From Laedolimicola ammoniilytica (GTDB lineage Bacteria; Bacillota; Clostridia; Lachnospirales; Lachnospiraceae): a stretch of DNA of 64,000 nt. Both the position numbers and the translations under genes were made by a program. Shown in pieces: positions 8,083 through 17,004 of this stretch (the stretch's first letter is position 1; each line of letters starts with the position of its first letter). Location of the stretch: the NCBI RefSeq assembly GCF_025567165.1, contig NZ_JAOQKC010000001.1:1-64000 (forward strand). Reading direction: 5' to 3'. Below the pieces are notes generated by a model that worked only from the letters and a program-made list of their open reading frames with translations, was not told where the DNA came from and made no database searches.

Positions 8083-8403
8083 CTATCTGCTTCCGGACAG
8101 ATTCATCACGATACAGCCCACCAGAATCAGGGCCATTCCCACATTGCCCGCCGGTGAAACCCGTTCCCCGAACAGAACCCGGGAAATCGCAGCCGTCACC
8201 AGAATCCCTACGCCGCACCAGATTGCGTAGGCGATTCCCAAATTGAGTTTTGTCACCGCCCGGGAAAAGCTGCAGTGACAGATCAGATAAGCCAGAAGGC
8301 TGAAGGCAGTGGGAAGCAGCCTGGTGTAGCCTTCCGAGGATTTTAAAAGTGTGGTCGCTGTAATCTCGGCACAGATGGCCAGCGCCAGAAATACGTATGG
8401 CAT
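8083..8403 (-). CDS. small multidrug resistance (SMR) family transporter, EmrE/QacC-like
   Basis: A 106-residue protein with four hydrophobic helices, the size and layout of SMR proton/drug antiporters that work as dimers in the cytoplasmic membrane. The conserved membrane Glu is present in TM1 (LALAICAEITATTLLK, Glu ~13), and YAIWCGVGI in TM3 matches the YAxWxGxG signature. A typical start precedes it with AGGAGGGG. It is 12 bp downstream of the UgpC-like gene and so may be the last gene of that operon or separate. Substrate cannot be read; SMR members also include guanidinium exporters (Gdx/SugE), though no guanidine riboswitch was seen here. Confidence 0.9.
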   Translation of the reverse strand: MPYVFLALAICAEITATTLLKSSEGYTRLLPTAFSLLAYLICHCSFSRAVTKLNLGIAYAIWCGVGILVTAAISRVLFGERVSPAGNVGMALILVGCIVMNLSGSR

Positions 8404-8415
8404 ACGCCCCTCCTG

Positions 8416-9528
8416 CTAATTGGTGATTGTCCTGCCATCTATCCGATCAAAAAGATGGATTTTTTCCGGCAGGTAAGCGTAGCTTACTTTTTCTCCCGGC
8501 CGCACCGGAGCCGCGGTATCCGTTTTGATAATCAGCTTTTCCCGGCTGCCCTCCCGGTTCAGATAGACCATTGCCTCGGAGCCCAGCATCTCATATACCT
8601 CTACGGCTCCCGCTCCGTGGACGCTGCCGCCGTCTGTGGGATTCAGGAGCACGTGCTCCGGACGGATGCCCAGGATCACTGCCCGGCCGATATAATTGCC
8701 CCGGCGAAGCTTTTCTGCCTTTTCCTTCGTCAGTTCTATGCGGTTCCCATTTTCTTCCAGATACAGACCGCCGTTGGGCTCGTATTTCACGACTGCTTCT
8801 GCGAAATTCATAGGCGGCGTTCCGATAAAGCCTGCCACAAACTGATTGGCCGGATAGCGGAACAGGCGCTCCGGCGTATCCACCTGCTGCACCACGCCGT
8901 CCTTCATGACAACAATCCGGGTTCCCAAGGTCATGGCCTCGGTCTGATCGTGGGTCACGTAGATAAATGTGGAATTCAGCTTATGATACAGGCTGGCGAT
9001 TTCCACCCGCATCTGTCCCCGGAGCTTGGCGTCCAGGTTGGACAAAGGCTCGTCCATCAGAAAGACTCTGGGATTGCGGACGATGGCACGTCCCATGGCT
9101 ACACGCTGCTTCTGTCCGCCGGACAGCTCCGAAGGCTTCCGATCCAGCACCTCGGTCAGACCCAGGATCTCTGCGGCCTCATTTACCTTGGCCTCGATAA
9201 CTTCCTTCTTCTCATGACGGATATGCAAACTGTAGCCGATGTTTTTTCTTACCGTCATATGGGGATACAAGGCGTAGTTCTGAAAGACCATAGCAATGTC
9301 TCGATCACAGGCCTCCACCTCGTTCATGCGCTCGCCGTCGATATACAGCTCTCCCTCGCTGATATTTTCCAGTCCTGCTAGCATGCGCAGGGTTGTGGAT
9401 TTTCCGCAGCCGGAGGGACCTACAAAAATAATAAATTCATTGTCCTGTATCTCCAGGTTAAAATCCTTCACTGCTTCAAATCCGTTTTCATATCGTTTAC
9501 ACACATGCTTTAACTGAATATGTGCCAT
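8416..9528 (-). CDS. ugpC: ABC transporter ATP-binding protein, UgpC/MsmK/MalK type
   Basis: A 370-residue ATPase with Walker A GPSGCGKST (~residues 37-45), signature LSGGQKQRVAMGRAI, Walker B FLMDEPLSNLD and H-loop VTHDQTEAM, followed by TOBE/OB-type regulatory domains (GIRPEHVLL). This is the CUT1-type energising subunit that serves glycerol-3-phosphate or oligosaccharide importers. It is the last ABC component of the operon that starts with the permease at 14827. The preceding HAD gene overlaps its 5' end by 32 bp, which implies coupled translation. MsmK-type ATPases can serve several importers, so it may not be dedicated to this one. Confidence 0.9.
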   Translation of the reverse strand: MAHIQLKHVCKRYENGFEAVKDFNLEIQDNEFIIFVGPSGCGKSTTLRMLAGLENISEGELYIDGERMNEVEACDRDIAMVFQNYALYPHMTVRKNIGYSLHIRHEKKEVIEAKVNEAAEILGLTEVLDRKPSELSGGQKQRVAMGRAIVRNPRVFLMDEPLSNLDAKLRGQMRVEIASLYHKLNSTFIYVTHDQTEAMTLGTRIVVMKDGVVQQVDTPERLFRYPANQFVAGFIGTPPMNFAEAVVKYEPNGGLYLEENGNRIELTKEKAEKLRRGNYIGRAVILGIRPEHVLLNPTDGGSVHGAGAVEVYEMLGSEAMVYLNREGSREKLIIKTDTAAPVRPGEKVSYAYLPEKIHLFDRIDGRTITN

Positions 9529-10249
9529 TTCTTTTCTCCTCTGTATTTATTTGATCGATCAGATCCACCAGATCGTCTACGGAATCCAGCAAATAATCTG
9601 CCTGCTCACGGAGCATATTCTCGGTTCCGGTTCCGCTTTTTACGCCGATTGCCACTGCGCCGCCGTTTCTGGCAAACCGCATATCATTGGGGTTATCGCC
9701 TACCATGGCGATCTCGTCCTTCCAGATTCCCCAGTGCCCTGCGGCCAGGCTTACCAGCCTTCCATCCGGTTTCTCAGGCAGCCCTTCTCCCGAGACTCCC
9801 CAGAAGGAAATGTACTCCTCGACGCCCAGCACCTCCAGACATCTCCGGGTGGACTTCAGATCGTCCGTAGTAGCCACGCCTATCCACAGGCCCCGGGATC
9901 GCAGGGCCTCCATCATGGCTTTTACGTCGGTAAAGGTGGGATATGCCGTCCGCTTCAGCCCGACCTCCTCATAGAAAAGCTCTGCCAGCTCCCCTGCCAG
10001 TTTCTCCGAATCTGTACCCAGATACTCCTGCAAATCCTCCGCAACGCCCCGATAGGATTTCCAGGCCAGGGCTCCGTCCGGATCCACCCGGCCATCTGCC
10101 ACGCCCATTTCCCGCAGAAGCATCCGCTGGCGCTCCGGCATTCTTCTGGCGTCGCAGAGCCGCTTTGCCACCTTCACAGCCGCTTTGCCCCAGACCTCAT
10201 AGAAATCAATCAGTGTACCGTCCTTGTCAAACAGGATTCCTTTTATCAT
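9497..10249 (-). CDS. HAD-family hydrolase (phosphoglycolate phosphatase-like)
   Basis: A 250-residue HAD phosphatase: motif I FDKDGTLID (nucleophile Asp) at the N-terminus, motif II in IGVATTDD, a basic residue in KPDGRL, and motif IV MVGDNPNDMRFA. The helical cap between motifs I and II is of C1 type. The ATG at 10249 overlaps the stop of the PHP gene by 4 bp (ATGA), and its 3' end overlaps the ATPase gene. Its place inside an importer operon suggests that it dephosphorylates an imported or released phosphoester, but the substrate is unknown. Confidence 0.88.
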   Translation of the reverse strand: MIKGILFDKDGTLIDFYEVWGKAAVKVAKRLCDARRMPERQRMLLREMGVADGRVDPDGALAWKSYRGVAEDLQEYLGTDSEKLAGELAELFYEEVGLKRTAYPTFTDVKAMMEALRSRGLWIGVATTDDLKSTRRCLEVLGVEEYISFWGVSGEGLPEKPDGRLVSLAAGHWGIWKDEIAMVGDNPNDMRFARNGGAVAIGVKSGTGTENMLREQADYLLDSVDDLVDLIDQINTEEKRNGTYSVKACV

Positions 10250-11703
10250 AGCTGTTTCACCGCCTCCCCAAAGGTTTGAAGCTTCTGTTTTCCGGTTCCT
10301 CTTGTGATGGCATTTCCGTAAAACAGAAAGCCTCCGTCTTTTGCTTCCGCGCCGAACCGGATCCATTGATAAGCTTCCTCTGTAAGTCTTACGGTTCCGG
10401 CTGCCTCCCAGGCATCCTCCCGTCCGGTTACCCGGCAGTCCACGCGTTTTCCGTTGTGAAGATAAAAAATCTCCGGCTTCTCCTTCTGACCCCTAAGGCA
10501 GATCCGATAGGGCAGTTCCTCTTTATCCTCCGGAAGCTGTCCGCCAAACAGCAGCCCGGTCTCGATCCGGCAGTGTCTTGTCACATAACAGTTACAGCTT
10601 CTTACGCCTTCCAGAAGATGCTCCGCGCTCAGATCCTCCATGTATACAAAGGTGGCCGGATCCCCCGGTACCGACGGCTCTGTGGCTCCCGGATACCGTT
10701 CCTCCAGCGTGTTGTGGGAATCCGAACCGCCTATGGCGCAGATCCGGTGCCCGTCCGCCCAAAGAAGATCCGCCAGCGCCACCGCTCTTTGGTTGGCTTT
10801 CCCCGCTTTTGCCTCCGGATCCGCCTCGTAGGTGGGATCGTTGATAATCTCCAGACAGTGGACGCCATCCAGTCTCAGATCTCCGTACAGCCATTTCCAG
10901 ATATAAAGAAAGGGGTGATTGATACTGAATAACCAGTGTTCTTTCCGACACTCCTGCTGAATCTGCTCCAGATCCGCTTTCAGGGCGGCCTCCTCCTTAT
11001 CCTCCAGAATCCGCTCCAGTGCCCGGGGCATATGGGTAATTCCAAACAGGTTGGCGTGTCCCAGCAGCGTCGTAATCTCGATTCCGGGCAGAATCAGTAA
11101 GGACGTCTCTGGCCAGCCTGTATGGATCGCGTTGTGCTCGGTGGGCGTATAGAAATCCAGTCCCATGCGCTCGGCCTTCCGGCTGGCGTTTTCGGTGGTT
11201 TCCTTGCCGTCCGACAGCCGGGTGTGAGTATGGAAGTCTCCCTGATACCAGCCCTTTCCTTTTTTCCGGATTGCTGTCCAGTCATAGTTTTCATAATCCG
11301 GAGTCCAGACTTGTTCTCCCACCGGCTCGGTGACAACCGCCGCCTCTTCTGTAACCAGGACAGAAAAGGGCTGGATCTTCTCCCCCATCAGCCGCTTCAG
11401 GTGCTCCGCAAATACGAAAACCGTCATTTGCCAGGTTCCCGCAGGCAGGGCTCCCGGGACGCCTCCGATGGTAGTATCGTTTCCATCTTTTCCCAGCACA
11501 ATGACCGGATCGCTGTAACCCAACTGCTTCAGAAACCGGATTTTTCCACTGGGATCCTTTATCATCAGAAACACCAGAAAGGTATATTTTTTTGATAAAT
11601 CATATCGGAAACAGAGATGACTACAGGCGGAAGAAACCGTAAAGGTTTCCTCCTGGCGTGCAGTCTCTCCGGCGCCGATTACAAATTTCAGCGTCTGTGT
11701 CAT
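10246..11703 (-). CDS. PHP-domain metallophosphoesterase, CehA/McbA-like
   Basis: A 485-residue protein. Residues ~1-140 form a beta-rich N-terminal region with no motif I recognise. From ~155 a PHP domain begins, with the metal ligands in GDFHTHTRLSDG, PTEHN, PGIEITT, INHPF and GGSDSHN, the order expected for PHP phosphoesterases of the CehA/McbA group. No signal peptide is visible, so it should act in the cytoplasm. It lies between the solute-binding protein gene and the HAD gene of the Ugp-like operon. A phosphodiesterase acting on imported glycerophosphodiesters, replacing UgpQ, would fit, but this is inference. Confidence 0.85.
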   Translation of the reverse strand: MTQTLKFVIGAGETARQEETFTVSSACSHLCFRYDLSKKYTFLVFLMIKDPSGKIRFLKQLGYSDPVIVLGKDGNDTTIGGVPGALPAGTWQMTVFVFAEHLKRLMGEKIQPFSVLVTEEAAVVTEPVGEQVWTPDYENYDWTAIRKKGKGWYQGDFHTHTRLSDGKETTENASRKAERMGLDFYTPTEHNAIHTGWPETSLLILPGIEITTLLGHANLFGITHMPRALERILEDKEEAALKADLEQIQQECRKEHWLFSINHPFLYIWKWLYGDLRLDGVHCLEIINDPTYEADPEAKAGKANQRAVALADLLWADGHRICAIGGSDSHNTLEERYPGATEPSVPGDPATFVYMEDLSAEHLLEGVRSCNCYVTRHCRIETGLLFGGQLPEDKEELPYRICLRGQKEKPEIFYLHNGKRVDCRVTGREDAWEAAGTVRLTEEAYQWIRFGAEAKDGGFLFYGNAITRGTGKQKLQTFGEAVKQL

Positions 11704-11712
11704 ACGTTTTCC

Positions 11713-13056
11713 TTATTTCGCAAGTGCCTCGTCGAGCGCTGCCTGCGCGGTTTTCTGAGCCTCGTCCAGTGCTTCCTTTGCGGACACTCCGTCAATCTCT
11801 ACCTTATCTGCCGCTACCTTCAGGGCGTCCTTGATTGCTCCGTTGGTGGGGTCGTTGGGGTATACGGTTCCGTGGGTTGCCTGCGCGAAGGGAACGGCTG
11901 CCTGGGGATTCTCTGCCACATAAGACTGATAATCCGCATTGTCGTTGATTTTCTGGTTTACTGCCACATAACCGGTAGACATCGTCCATTTTGCCTGGCT
12001 CTCCGCATTGGTGAAATACTTAATAAACGCAAACGCGCCCTGCTTCTCCGCGTCAGAGGATCCCTCCAGAACGCTTAAGGTCTTGGTCTCTGCCATCGGC
12101 GCGGATGTGGTGCTTGCGCTCCATGCCGGCTGCTCCATAGCTGCTACGATACTGAAATCCAGATCTGCCTGGTCTCCTGAGGAACCGGTATAACCGCCTG
12201 CCTTTCCGGCAATTACATCGTCGATGGTCGCGTACCAGTACTCCCAGCCCTGTCCGCCGGAGTGAATGGCCATGGTCTTGTCGTCATGAATCCAGGTACG
12301 GAAGGCCTCCCATACCTCTACCCATTCCGGGCTGTTGATGGTGACCTGGGTGCCGTCCTCGTTGAAGATGGAAGCGCCGTTGCTGAAGGCTGCGTCAATC
12401 ATGTTGCCCGCTCCCCACATAGGCTCCCAGCCATACTCGTAGCCTGCCGCCTTGATTTTCTTTGCTGCCTCTGCCAGATCCGACCAGGTTTTGATGTCCT
12501 CGGCCTTCACGCCCGCCGCGTCAAAGGCTGCCATATTGTAATACATAACCTGTGTGGTTCCGTAAGCCGGAAGTCCGAAGATCTTTCCGGTCTCGTCCAC
12601 GCCCTGATCGTAGAATACCTTCAGATAATCGTCTGCGCTAAACTCGCTGTCGCCGTCAATCATCGGCTGCATGTCTGCCAGAAGATTTTTGGAGGCCAGT
12701 GTCCGTGCTGTCTCCGCGTTCAGAAGCACCAGATCCGGAGCCGCGTTTCCGGCAATACCTGCCTGCAGCTTCTGGTAGGTTTCGTCATAATCTGCCTGTG
12801 TTACGGTGCTTACATGATATTTGCTCTGGGAAGCATTAAAGCTGTCCACGATCTCCTGTACTACACCTACGGCGGTTTTTCCTCCGGAATACCAGAATTC
12901 CACGTCTACGGTGTCACCGCTCTCTGCCGCGTCACCCGCCTCTGCCTGGGCTTTCGCTGCTGTGTCTGCTGTTCCCTCTGCCTTGCTTCCGCAGCCTGCC
13001 AGCGCTGTCACAGCCATGGCGGAGGCCAGGAGTACGGATACCAGTTTCTTGTTCAT
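11713..13056 (-). CDS. ugpB: ABC transporter substrate-binding lipoprotein, UgpB-like
   Basis: A 447-residue family-1 extracellular solute-binding protein. It starts with a lipoprotein signal (MNKKLVSVLLASAMAVTALA, then GC; lipobox Cys at ~21) and an acidic/Ala-rich linker, then VEFWYSGGKTAVGVVQEIVD, the typical entry into the fold of glycerol-3-phosphate or sugar binding proteins. It would be anchored outside the membrane and deliver substrate to the two permeases encoded just upstream. UgpB-like assignment comes from overall look and operon content; a sugar ligand cannot be ruled out. Confidence 0.88.
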   Translation of the reverse strand: MNKKLVSVLLASAMAVTALAGCGSKAEGTADTAAKAQAEAGDAAESGDTVDVEFWYSGGKTAVGVVQEIVDSFNASQSKYHVSTVTQADYDETYQKLQAGIAGNAAPDLVLLNAETARTLASKNLLADMQPMIDGDSEFSADDYLKVFYDQGVDETGKIFGLPAYGTTQVMYYNMAAFDAAGVKAEDIKTWSDLAEAAKKIKAAGYEYGWEPMWGAGNMIDAAFSNGASIFNEDGTQVTINSPEWVEVWEAFRTWIHDDKTMAIHSGGQGWEYWYATIDDVIAGKAGGYTGSSGDQADLDFSIVAAMEQPAWSASTTSAPMAETKTLSVLEGSSDAEKQGAFAFIKYFTNAESQAKWTMSTGYVAVNQKINDNADYQSYVAENPQAAVPFAQATHGTVYPNDPTNGAIKDALKVAADKVEIDGVSAKEALDEAQKTAQAALDEALAK

Positions 13057-13093
13057 TTTTCATTTCCTCCTCAAATATAGGTGTTGCGGGATC

Positions 13094-13927
13094 CTATCCC
13101 TTCATACCGGTGTCTCCACCGATACCGTTGATGAACCATTTCTGTGTAAATGCGAACAGAATCAATAAAGGCACCACAATCAGCGCGCTTCCGGCCATTA
13201 CCAGGGCCCATTCTGTTCCGTAGGCGCCTCCCTCGATAAAGAAGCTCCGAAGTCCCTGGGAAACCAGATATTTTTCTGAACTCTTGGTAATCAGGGAAGG
13301 CCACATGTAGTTGTTGTATGTTGAAATGAAGCTCATCAAACCAAATGTAATAAAGGACGACTTCGTCATGGGGCAGATGATTTCCCAGAGAATGCGGAAA
13401 TGACTGCCGCCGTCTATCCGGGCCGCCTCTACCAGCCCTTTCGGTACCTGCATAAAGGACTGCCGCAGCAGAAAGATACCGAAGATACTGACACTGCTGG
13501 AGACAATCAGTCCTGTCATGGTATCCAGAAGATTCCATCTGGACAGAATGATATAGCTTGGAATATAGGTCGCTGCCACCGGAAGCATATAGGTTCCCAT
13601 CACGATGGCAAATAACGCGTTCTTTCCCTTAAACTCCAGAAATACCATGGCGTAGGTAATCATGGCCCCTGTGATAATCTGCAGGGCTACCACCACCAGA
13701 GAAACCCAGAGGCTGTTTACAATATAGCCCGGCAGCGGAGAATGAAAGATTACGGAAATAAAATTGCTCCACTGGGGTACTGCCGGGAAAAAGGCTCCCA
13801 CATTCATAATCTCCGCCTTGGTCTTCAGCGCGCTCAAAATCATCCAGATAAAGGGGAAGGCGGTAAACAGGCTTACGACCAGCAATACTGCGAATTTCAA
13901 TACCAGCTTGATTTTGTTTTCTTTCAT
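13094..13927 (-). CDS. ugpE: ABC transporter permease, UgpE-like
   Basis: A 277-residue CUT1 permease with about six hydrophobic segments and the EAA loop (GLVEAARIDGGSHFRILWEI) near residues 190-210. Its N-terminal segment FAVLLVVSLFTAFPFIWMIL is typical of MalG/UgpE-type subunits. It follows the UgpA-like permease by 9 bp and precedes the binding-protein gene. It pairs with that permease as the translocation channel. Confidence 0.88.
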   Translation of the reverse strand: MKENKIKLVLKFAVLLVVSLFTAFPFIWMILSALKTKAEIMNVGAFFPAVPQWSNFISVIFHSPLPGYIVNSLWVSLVVVALQIITGAMITYAMVFLEFKGKNALFAIVMGTYMLPVAATYIPSYIILSRWNLLDTMTGLIVSSSVSIFGIFLLRQSFMQVPKGLVEAARIDGGSHFRILWEIICPMTKSSFITFGLMSFISTYNNYMWPSLITKSSEKYLVSQGLRSFFIEGGAYGTEWALVMAGSALIVVPLLILFAFTQKWFINGIGGDTGMKG

Positions 13928-13936
13928 GTCCGCCTC

Positions 13937-14827
13937 CTAGTAATGGACCCATTTTTTCGACGCGGTAAACTGCGCCAGGGATAAAATGACGGTTATGATA
14001 ATCATAATCACTGCCGTAGCTGTAGCCTGTCCCATCTTAAATTCCTGAAAGCCCAGCTGATAATACATATAAAGCAGGGTTCGGGTGCTTCCGCTGGGGC
14101 CGCCCTGGGTCAGAATCTGTATCTGATCGTAGGCCTGCAGGGAATTGACCATGGTAATAATCATCAGGAAAAATGTGGTGGGTGAGATTCCTGGAAGCGT
14201 CATATCCAGGAACTGCCGCCAGGGCTTCGCGCCGTCCAGGGCGCTTGCCTCGTAAAGCTCCTCCGGAACCTTTTCCAGCGCGGACAGATAAAAGATCATG
14301 GCATAGCCCAGACTTTTCCATACCGTAACGATGATAACGGACAGCATGGCTGTATCAGAACTGCTGATCCATTTCAGAGCCGGAAGTCCGAATAGCCCCA
14401 GAACCTGATTGGCCAGACCTCCGTCCTCCCGGAAAATCCAGGTCCACACGATAGAGATGGCTACGGTCGGTGTAATCCAGGGAGAAAACAGGACGAATTT
14501 GAATACGCCGCTTCCCTTAAAATTTCTGCGGAGCAGAAGCGCCAGACCCAAACCGCCGATAATGGTAGGAAACAGGGTGCCTGCCGTAAATACCAGGGTA
14601 TTCCACAGAGCTTCGTAAAAACGGCTGTCCTTCAATAAAGACGTATAATTCTTAAACCAGATAAAATTGTAGTCAGGCGTCATAAAATCCCAGTCCGTAA
14701 AACTGAGCCAGACCGACCTGAGAATCGGATAAATCCAGAAAATAAAAAGCGGAATCAGTGCCGGTAAAACAAAGAGCAGCACAGCTCCCAGGTTTCTTAT
14801 TTCGGATCTCTTTCTGCTTCTTTTCAC
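13937..14827 (-). CDS. ugpA: ABC transporter permease, UgpA-like
   Basis: A 296-residue CUT1 permease with six predicted membrane segments and the EAA loop (EELYEASALDGAKPWRQFLD). It is the first gene of the operon ugpA-ugpE-ugpB-PHP-HAD-ugpC. A GTG start at 14827 is chosen because AAGGAG sits 6 bp upstream; the frame extends further to 14866 without a ribosome-binding site. A promoter-like TTGACA-N17-TAACAA lies at 14893-14921. Confidence 0.88.
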   Translation of the reverse strand: MKRSRKRSEIRNLGAVLLFVLPALIPLFIFWIYPILRSVWLSFTDWDFMTPDYNFIWFKNYTSLLKDSRFYEALWNTLVFTAGTLFPTIIGGLGLALLLRRNFKGSGVFKFVLFSPWITPTVAISIVWTWIFREDGGLANQVLGLFGLPALKWISSSDTAMLSVIIVTVWKSLGYAMIFYLSALEKVPEELYEASALDGAKPWRQFLDMTLPGISPTTFFLMIITMVNSLQAYDQIQILTQGGPSGSTRTLLYMYYQLGFQEFKMGQATATAVIMIIITVILSLAQFTASKKWVHY

Positions 14828-14892
14828 TTTAATCTCCTTTCGATGTCGCCTTTGTAAGGGTAACACCGAAAGGTAAATGAAATATGCAGGTT

Positions 14893-14921
14893 TTGTTAAA
14901 ATTGAGTTTGGGGATTGTCAA
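14893..14921 (-). promoter_or_regulatory. putative promoter of the ugp-like operon
   Basis: On minus: TTGACA (14916-14921), a 17-nt spacer and TAACAA (14893-14898). The -35 is perfect and the -10 matches at 4 of 6 positions. The -35 overlaps the stop codon of the S66 peptidase gene. Confidence 0.5.
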
Positions 14922-15781
14922 AAGAAATGAAACAGATCTCCGACACGGACGGCCAGCGCATCTTTTCCGTGGCCAATCTGCCGGGTTTTCAGAATCGGAA
15001 GCTCTGCTCCTGCGTAACGGCAGGCCAGCTCCTCTATGGTCGGGGAACAACTCCTGTCCTCCATCTCCGTAAAGGTGCCGAGAAGCAGGGCTTTTATCTG
15101 CCGGAATACGCCCAGCTGCCTTAGCTGGCTGAAATACGTAACCATCTTCGGGACGCCGCCGCTCCAGGACTCCAGAAGAAGAATTTTGTCCTGCATATCC
15201 GGCCAGTATTCCGTCCCCGCCAGCTTCAGGAGACAGCGGATATTCCCGCCCACCAGAGTGCCGCAGAGCTCCTGCTGCTTCTGTCCTTTTTGCACATATT
15301 GGCAGGAAATTTGAAATAAATCCGATTGTTTCTGTAATATTGTATTTTCAAAGGCCGGACGGCGGAAGAATCCGCCGCCTGAAACAAGATTCCGGGCCTG
15401 ATAAAGGACGGAAGACCTTCCAGTCTTCGCATAGATGGCATTCAGAATCGTGGTCAGATCACTGTAGCCCCAGAATTCTGCCCGGCTTTTCCCGATCACC
15501 TCGTAATCCAGATAAGGCAGAAGCTCATTGGCCAGATCGCCGCCTGACAGATCCAGTATCGCCTGTACCTCCGGATCCCGGTAAAAGCTCATCAGAGCTT
15601 CGGCCCGTTCTTCCGCAGTGCCGCTGAAGACCGAACAAAAAACCGGATCCTTTTCATAGAGACAGGGACTTACGCAGGGCGTGAAGCCCAGCCCCTCCAG
15701 GTATGCGCAAAGCTCCTCCACGCTCCCCTTTTTCCGTACTTCCAGACCGTTTGAACAGGCCACCAGCGCTATTTTTCTCAT
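14918..15781 (-). CDS. S66-family peptidase (LD-carboxypeptidase-like)
   Basis: A 287-residue protein with the layout of the LD-carboxypeptidase/MccF family, which cleaves L,D bonds in recycled muropeptides or inactivates peptide-nucleotides. SGGDLANELLPYLDYEVIG corresponds to the RGGYG...LDY block, GYSDLTTI contains the nucleophile Ser, LLLESWSGG the Glu region, and RQIGHGKDALAVRVG the C-terminal His. The normally conserved Arg-Gly-Gly-Tyr is altered to Ser-Gly-Gly-Asp, so substrate preference may differ from classic LdcA. It overlaps the purine nucleoside phosphorylase gene by 4 bp (ATGA), suggesting co-translation. Confidence 0.85.
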   Translation of the reverse strand: MRKIALVACSNGLEVRKKGSVEELCAYLEGLGFTPCVSPCLYEKDPVFCSVFSGTAEERAEALMSFYRDPEVQAILDLSGGDLANELLPYLDYEVIGKSRAEFWGYSDLTTILNAIYAKTGRSSVLYQARNLVSGGGFFRRPAFENTILQKQSDLFQISCQYVQKGQKQQELCGTLVGGNIRCLLKLAGTEYWPDMQDKILLLESWSGGVPKMVTYFSQLRQLGVFRQIKALLLGTFTEMEDRSCSPTIEELACRYAGAELPILKTRQIGHGKDALAVRVGDLFHFF

Positions 15782-16605
15782 ATTCCGGTCACCACAGCCG
15801 TCACCAGCTCCTTAAACTGCTTCGCCACCCGGTCTGCCGTTTCCTGTACCTCTGCATGGTTCAGCTCCCTGGCCGACATACCGGCCGCCAGGTTGGTGAT
15901 ACAGGAGATTCCGCAGATCTCCATGCCCATATGGCGGGCCGCGATTGCTTCACAGACGGTGCTCATGCCGACGGCATCCGCGCCCAGGTTTCGGAACATA
16001 CGGATCTCGGCAGGCGACTCATAGGAGGGGCCGGTCAACTGGAGATAGACGCCCTCTTTCAGGGTGATGCCCAGCTTTTCCGCTTCTGCTTTCACGAGCG
16101 CACCCATGCGGCGGCTGTAGACCTCGCTCATATCCGGGAAACGGGGGCCCAGCTCATCCAGGTTTGATCCTATCAGCGGATTGGGGACCATGGTGGAAAT
16201 GTGATCGGTGATCAGCATGAAATCTCCCGGGATAAAATCAAAGTTGATGCCGCCTGCGGCGTTGGTAAGCAGCAGCTTTTTCGCGCCCAGCATGCCCATC
16301 AGCCTAGTGGGAAGCACCACGTCCTCCATGGCGTAGCCCTCATAATAATGGACGCGGCCCTGCATGATGACCACCGGAACCTGATTCACGTAGCCGAAGA
16401 CAAAGCGGCCCTTGTGTCCGGGTACGGTGGACACCGGGAAGCCTTCAATCTCCTGGTAGCTGACCTCAGCCCGGATATCAATACTCTCCGCGTAATCACC
16501 CAGACCGGATCCCAGAATCAGCGCCACTTCCGGCTGAAAATCTGTTTTCTCCCGAATACATCTCATACAGTTCTGCAATTTCTCCAGTGCTTTGCTCATA
16601 GACAT
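15778..16605 (-). CDS. punA: purine-nucleoside phosphorylase (trimeric, PunA type)
   Basis: A 275-residue cytosolic enzyme that splits inosine/guanosine with phosphate to base and ribose 1-phosphate. Motifs: GSGLGDYAES (phosphate loop), TVPGHKGRFVFG, MQGRVHYYEGY, LTNAAGGIN, GPSYESPAEIRMF (base/ribose site), GADAVGMSTVCEAIAARHMG, ITNLAAG. Length and motif order match the ~275-residue low-molecular-mass PNP family. AGGAGGG upstream supports the start at 16605. It is translationally coupled to the S66 peptidase. Confidence 0.95.
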   Translation of the reverse strand: MSMSKALEKLQNCMRCIREKTDFQPEVALILGSGLGDYAESIDIRAEVSYQEIEGFPVSTVPGHKGRFVFGYVNQVPVVIMQGRVHYYEGYAMEDVVLPTRLMGMLGAKKLLLTNAAGGINFDFIPGDFMLITDHISTMVPNPLIGSNLDELGPRFPDMSEVYSRRMGALVKAEAEKLGITLKEGVYLQLTGPSYESPAEIRMFRNLGADAVGMSTVCEAIAARHMGMEICGISCITNLAAGMSARELNHAEVQETADRVAKQFKELVTAVVTGI

Positions 16606-16614
16606 ACCCTCCTT

Positions 16615-17004
16615 TTAAATCCAGTTCTGTTCCATTTCGTTTTTCAGACGGCAAAACATATCATAATACGATTGTTTTGCAGAATTAATAATATCTAATG
16701 CAACTGCTTTATTATACGCATGCGCCACATTATTTCTGGCCTGTAAAGCTTCCAGCCAGAGCTGTTCGTCCTGAATCATTCCCATCTGATAAGCTGTCTT
16801 TAAAATCAACTTTGGCGAACCTGTCTTTCCTTCCGGCGCTCCATTCATATCCAATAACTCTTTTATCGCTTTCCATGATTGCTCAAAACAAATTTCATAT
16901 AAACCAACCAGTCCCGTCAAAATCACATTATCATAGGGTTCCCGGTAATTATAAATATCTTTCAGATTATCCAATGCCATATAAAATTTTTCATATTTTT
17001 TCAT
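16615..17004 (-). CDS. HEPN-domain protein of a HEPN/MNT toxin-antitoxin pair (HI0074 family)
   Basis: A 129-residue all-helical protein of the nucleotidyltransferase substrate-binding (HI0074-like HEPN) family. Near residue 90 it has RNNVAHAY, which exactly fits the RX4HXY motif of HEPN ribonuclease toxins in the HEPN/MNT type VII system, where the Tyr is AMPylated by the MNT partner. The start at 17004 overlaps the end of the MNT gene by 14 bp, so the two are translated together. The pair is AT-rich compared with plsC and punA on either side, suggesting an insertion. Confidence 0.85.
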   Translation of the reverse strand: MKKYEKFYMALDNLKDIYNYREPYDNVILTGLVGLYEICFEQSWKAIKELLDMNGAPEGKTGSPKLILKTAYQMGMIQDEQLWLEALQARNNVAHAYNKAVALDIINSAKQSYYDMFCRLKNEMEQNWI

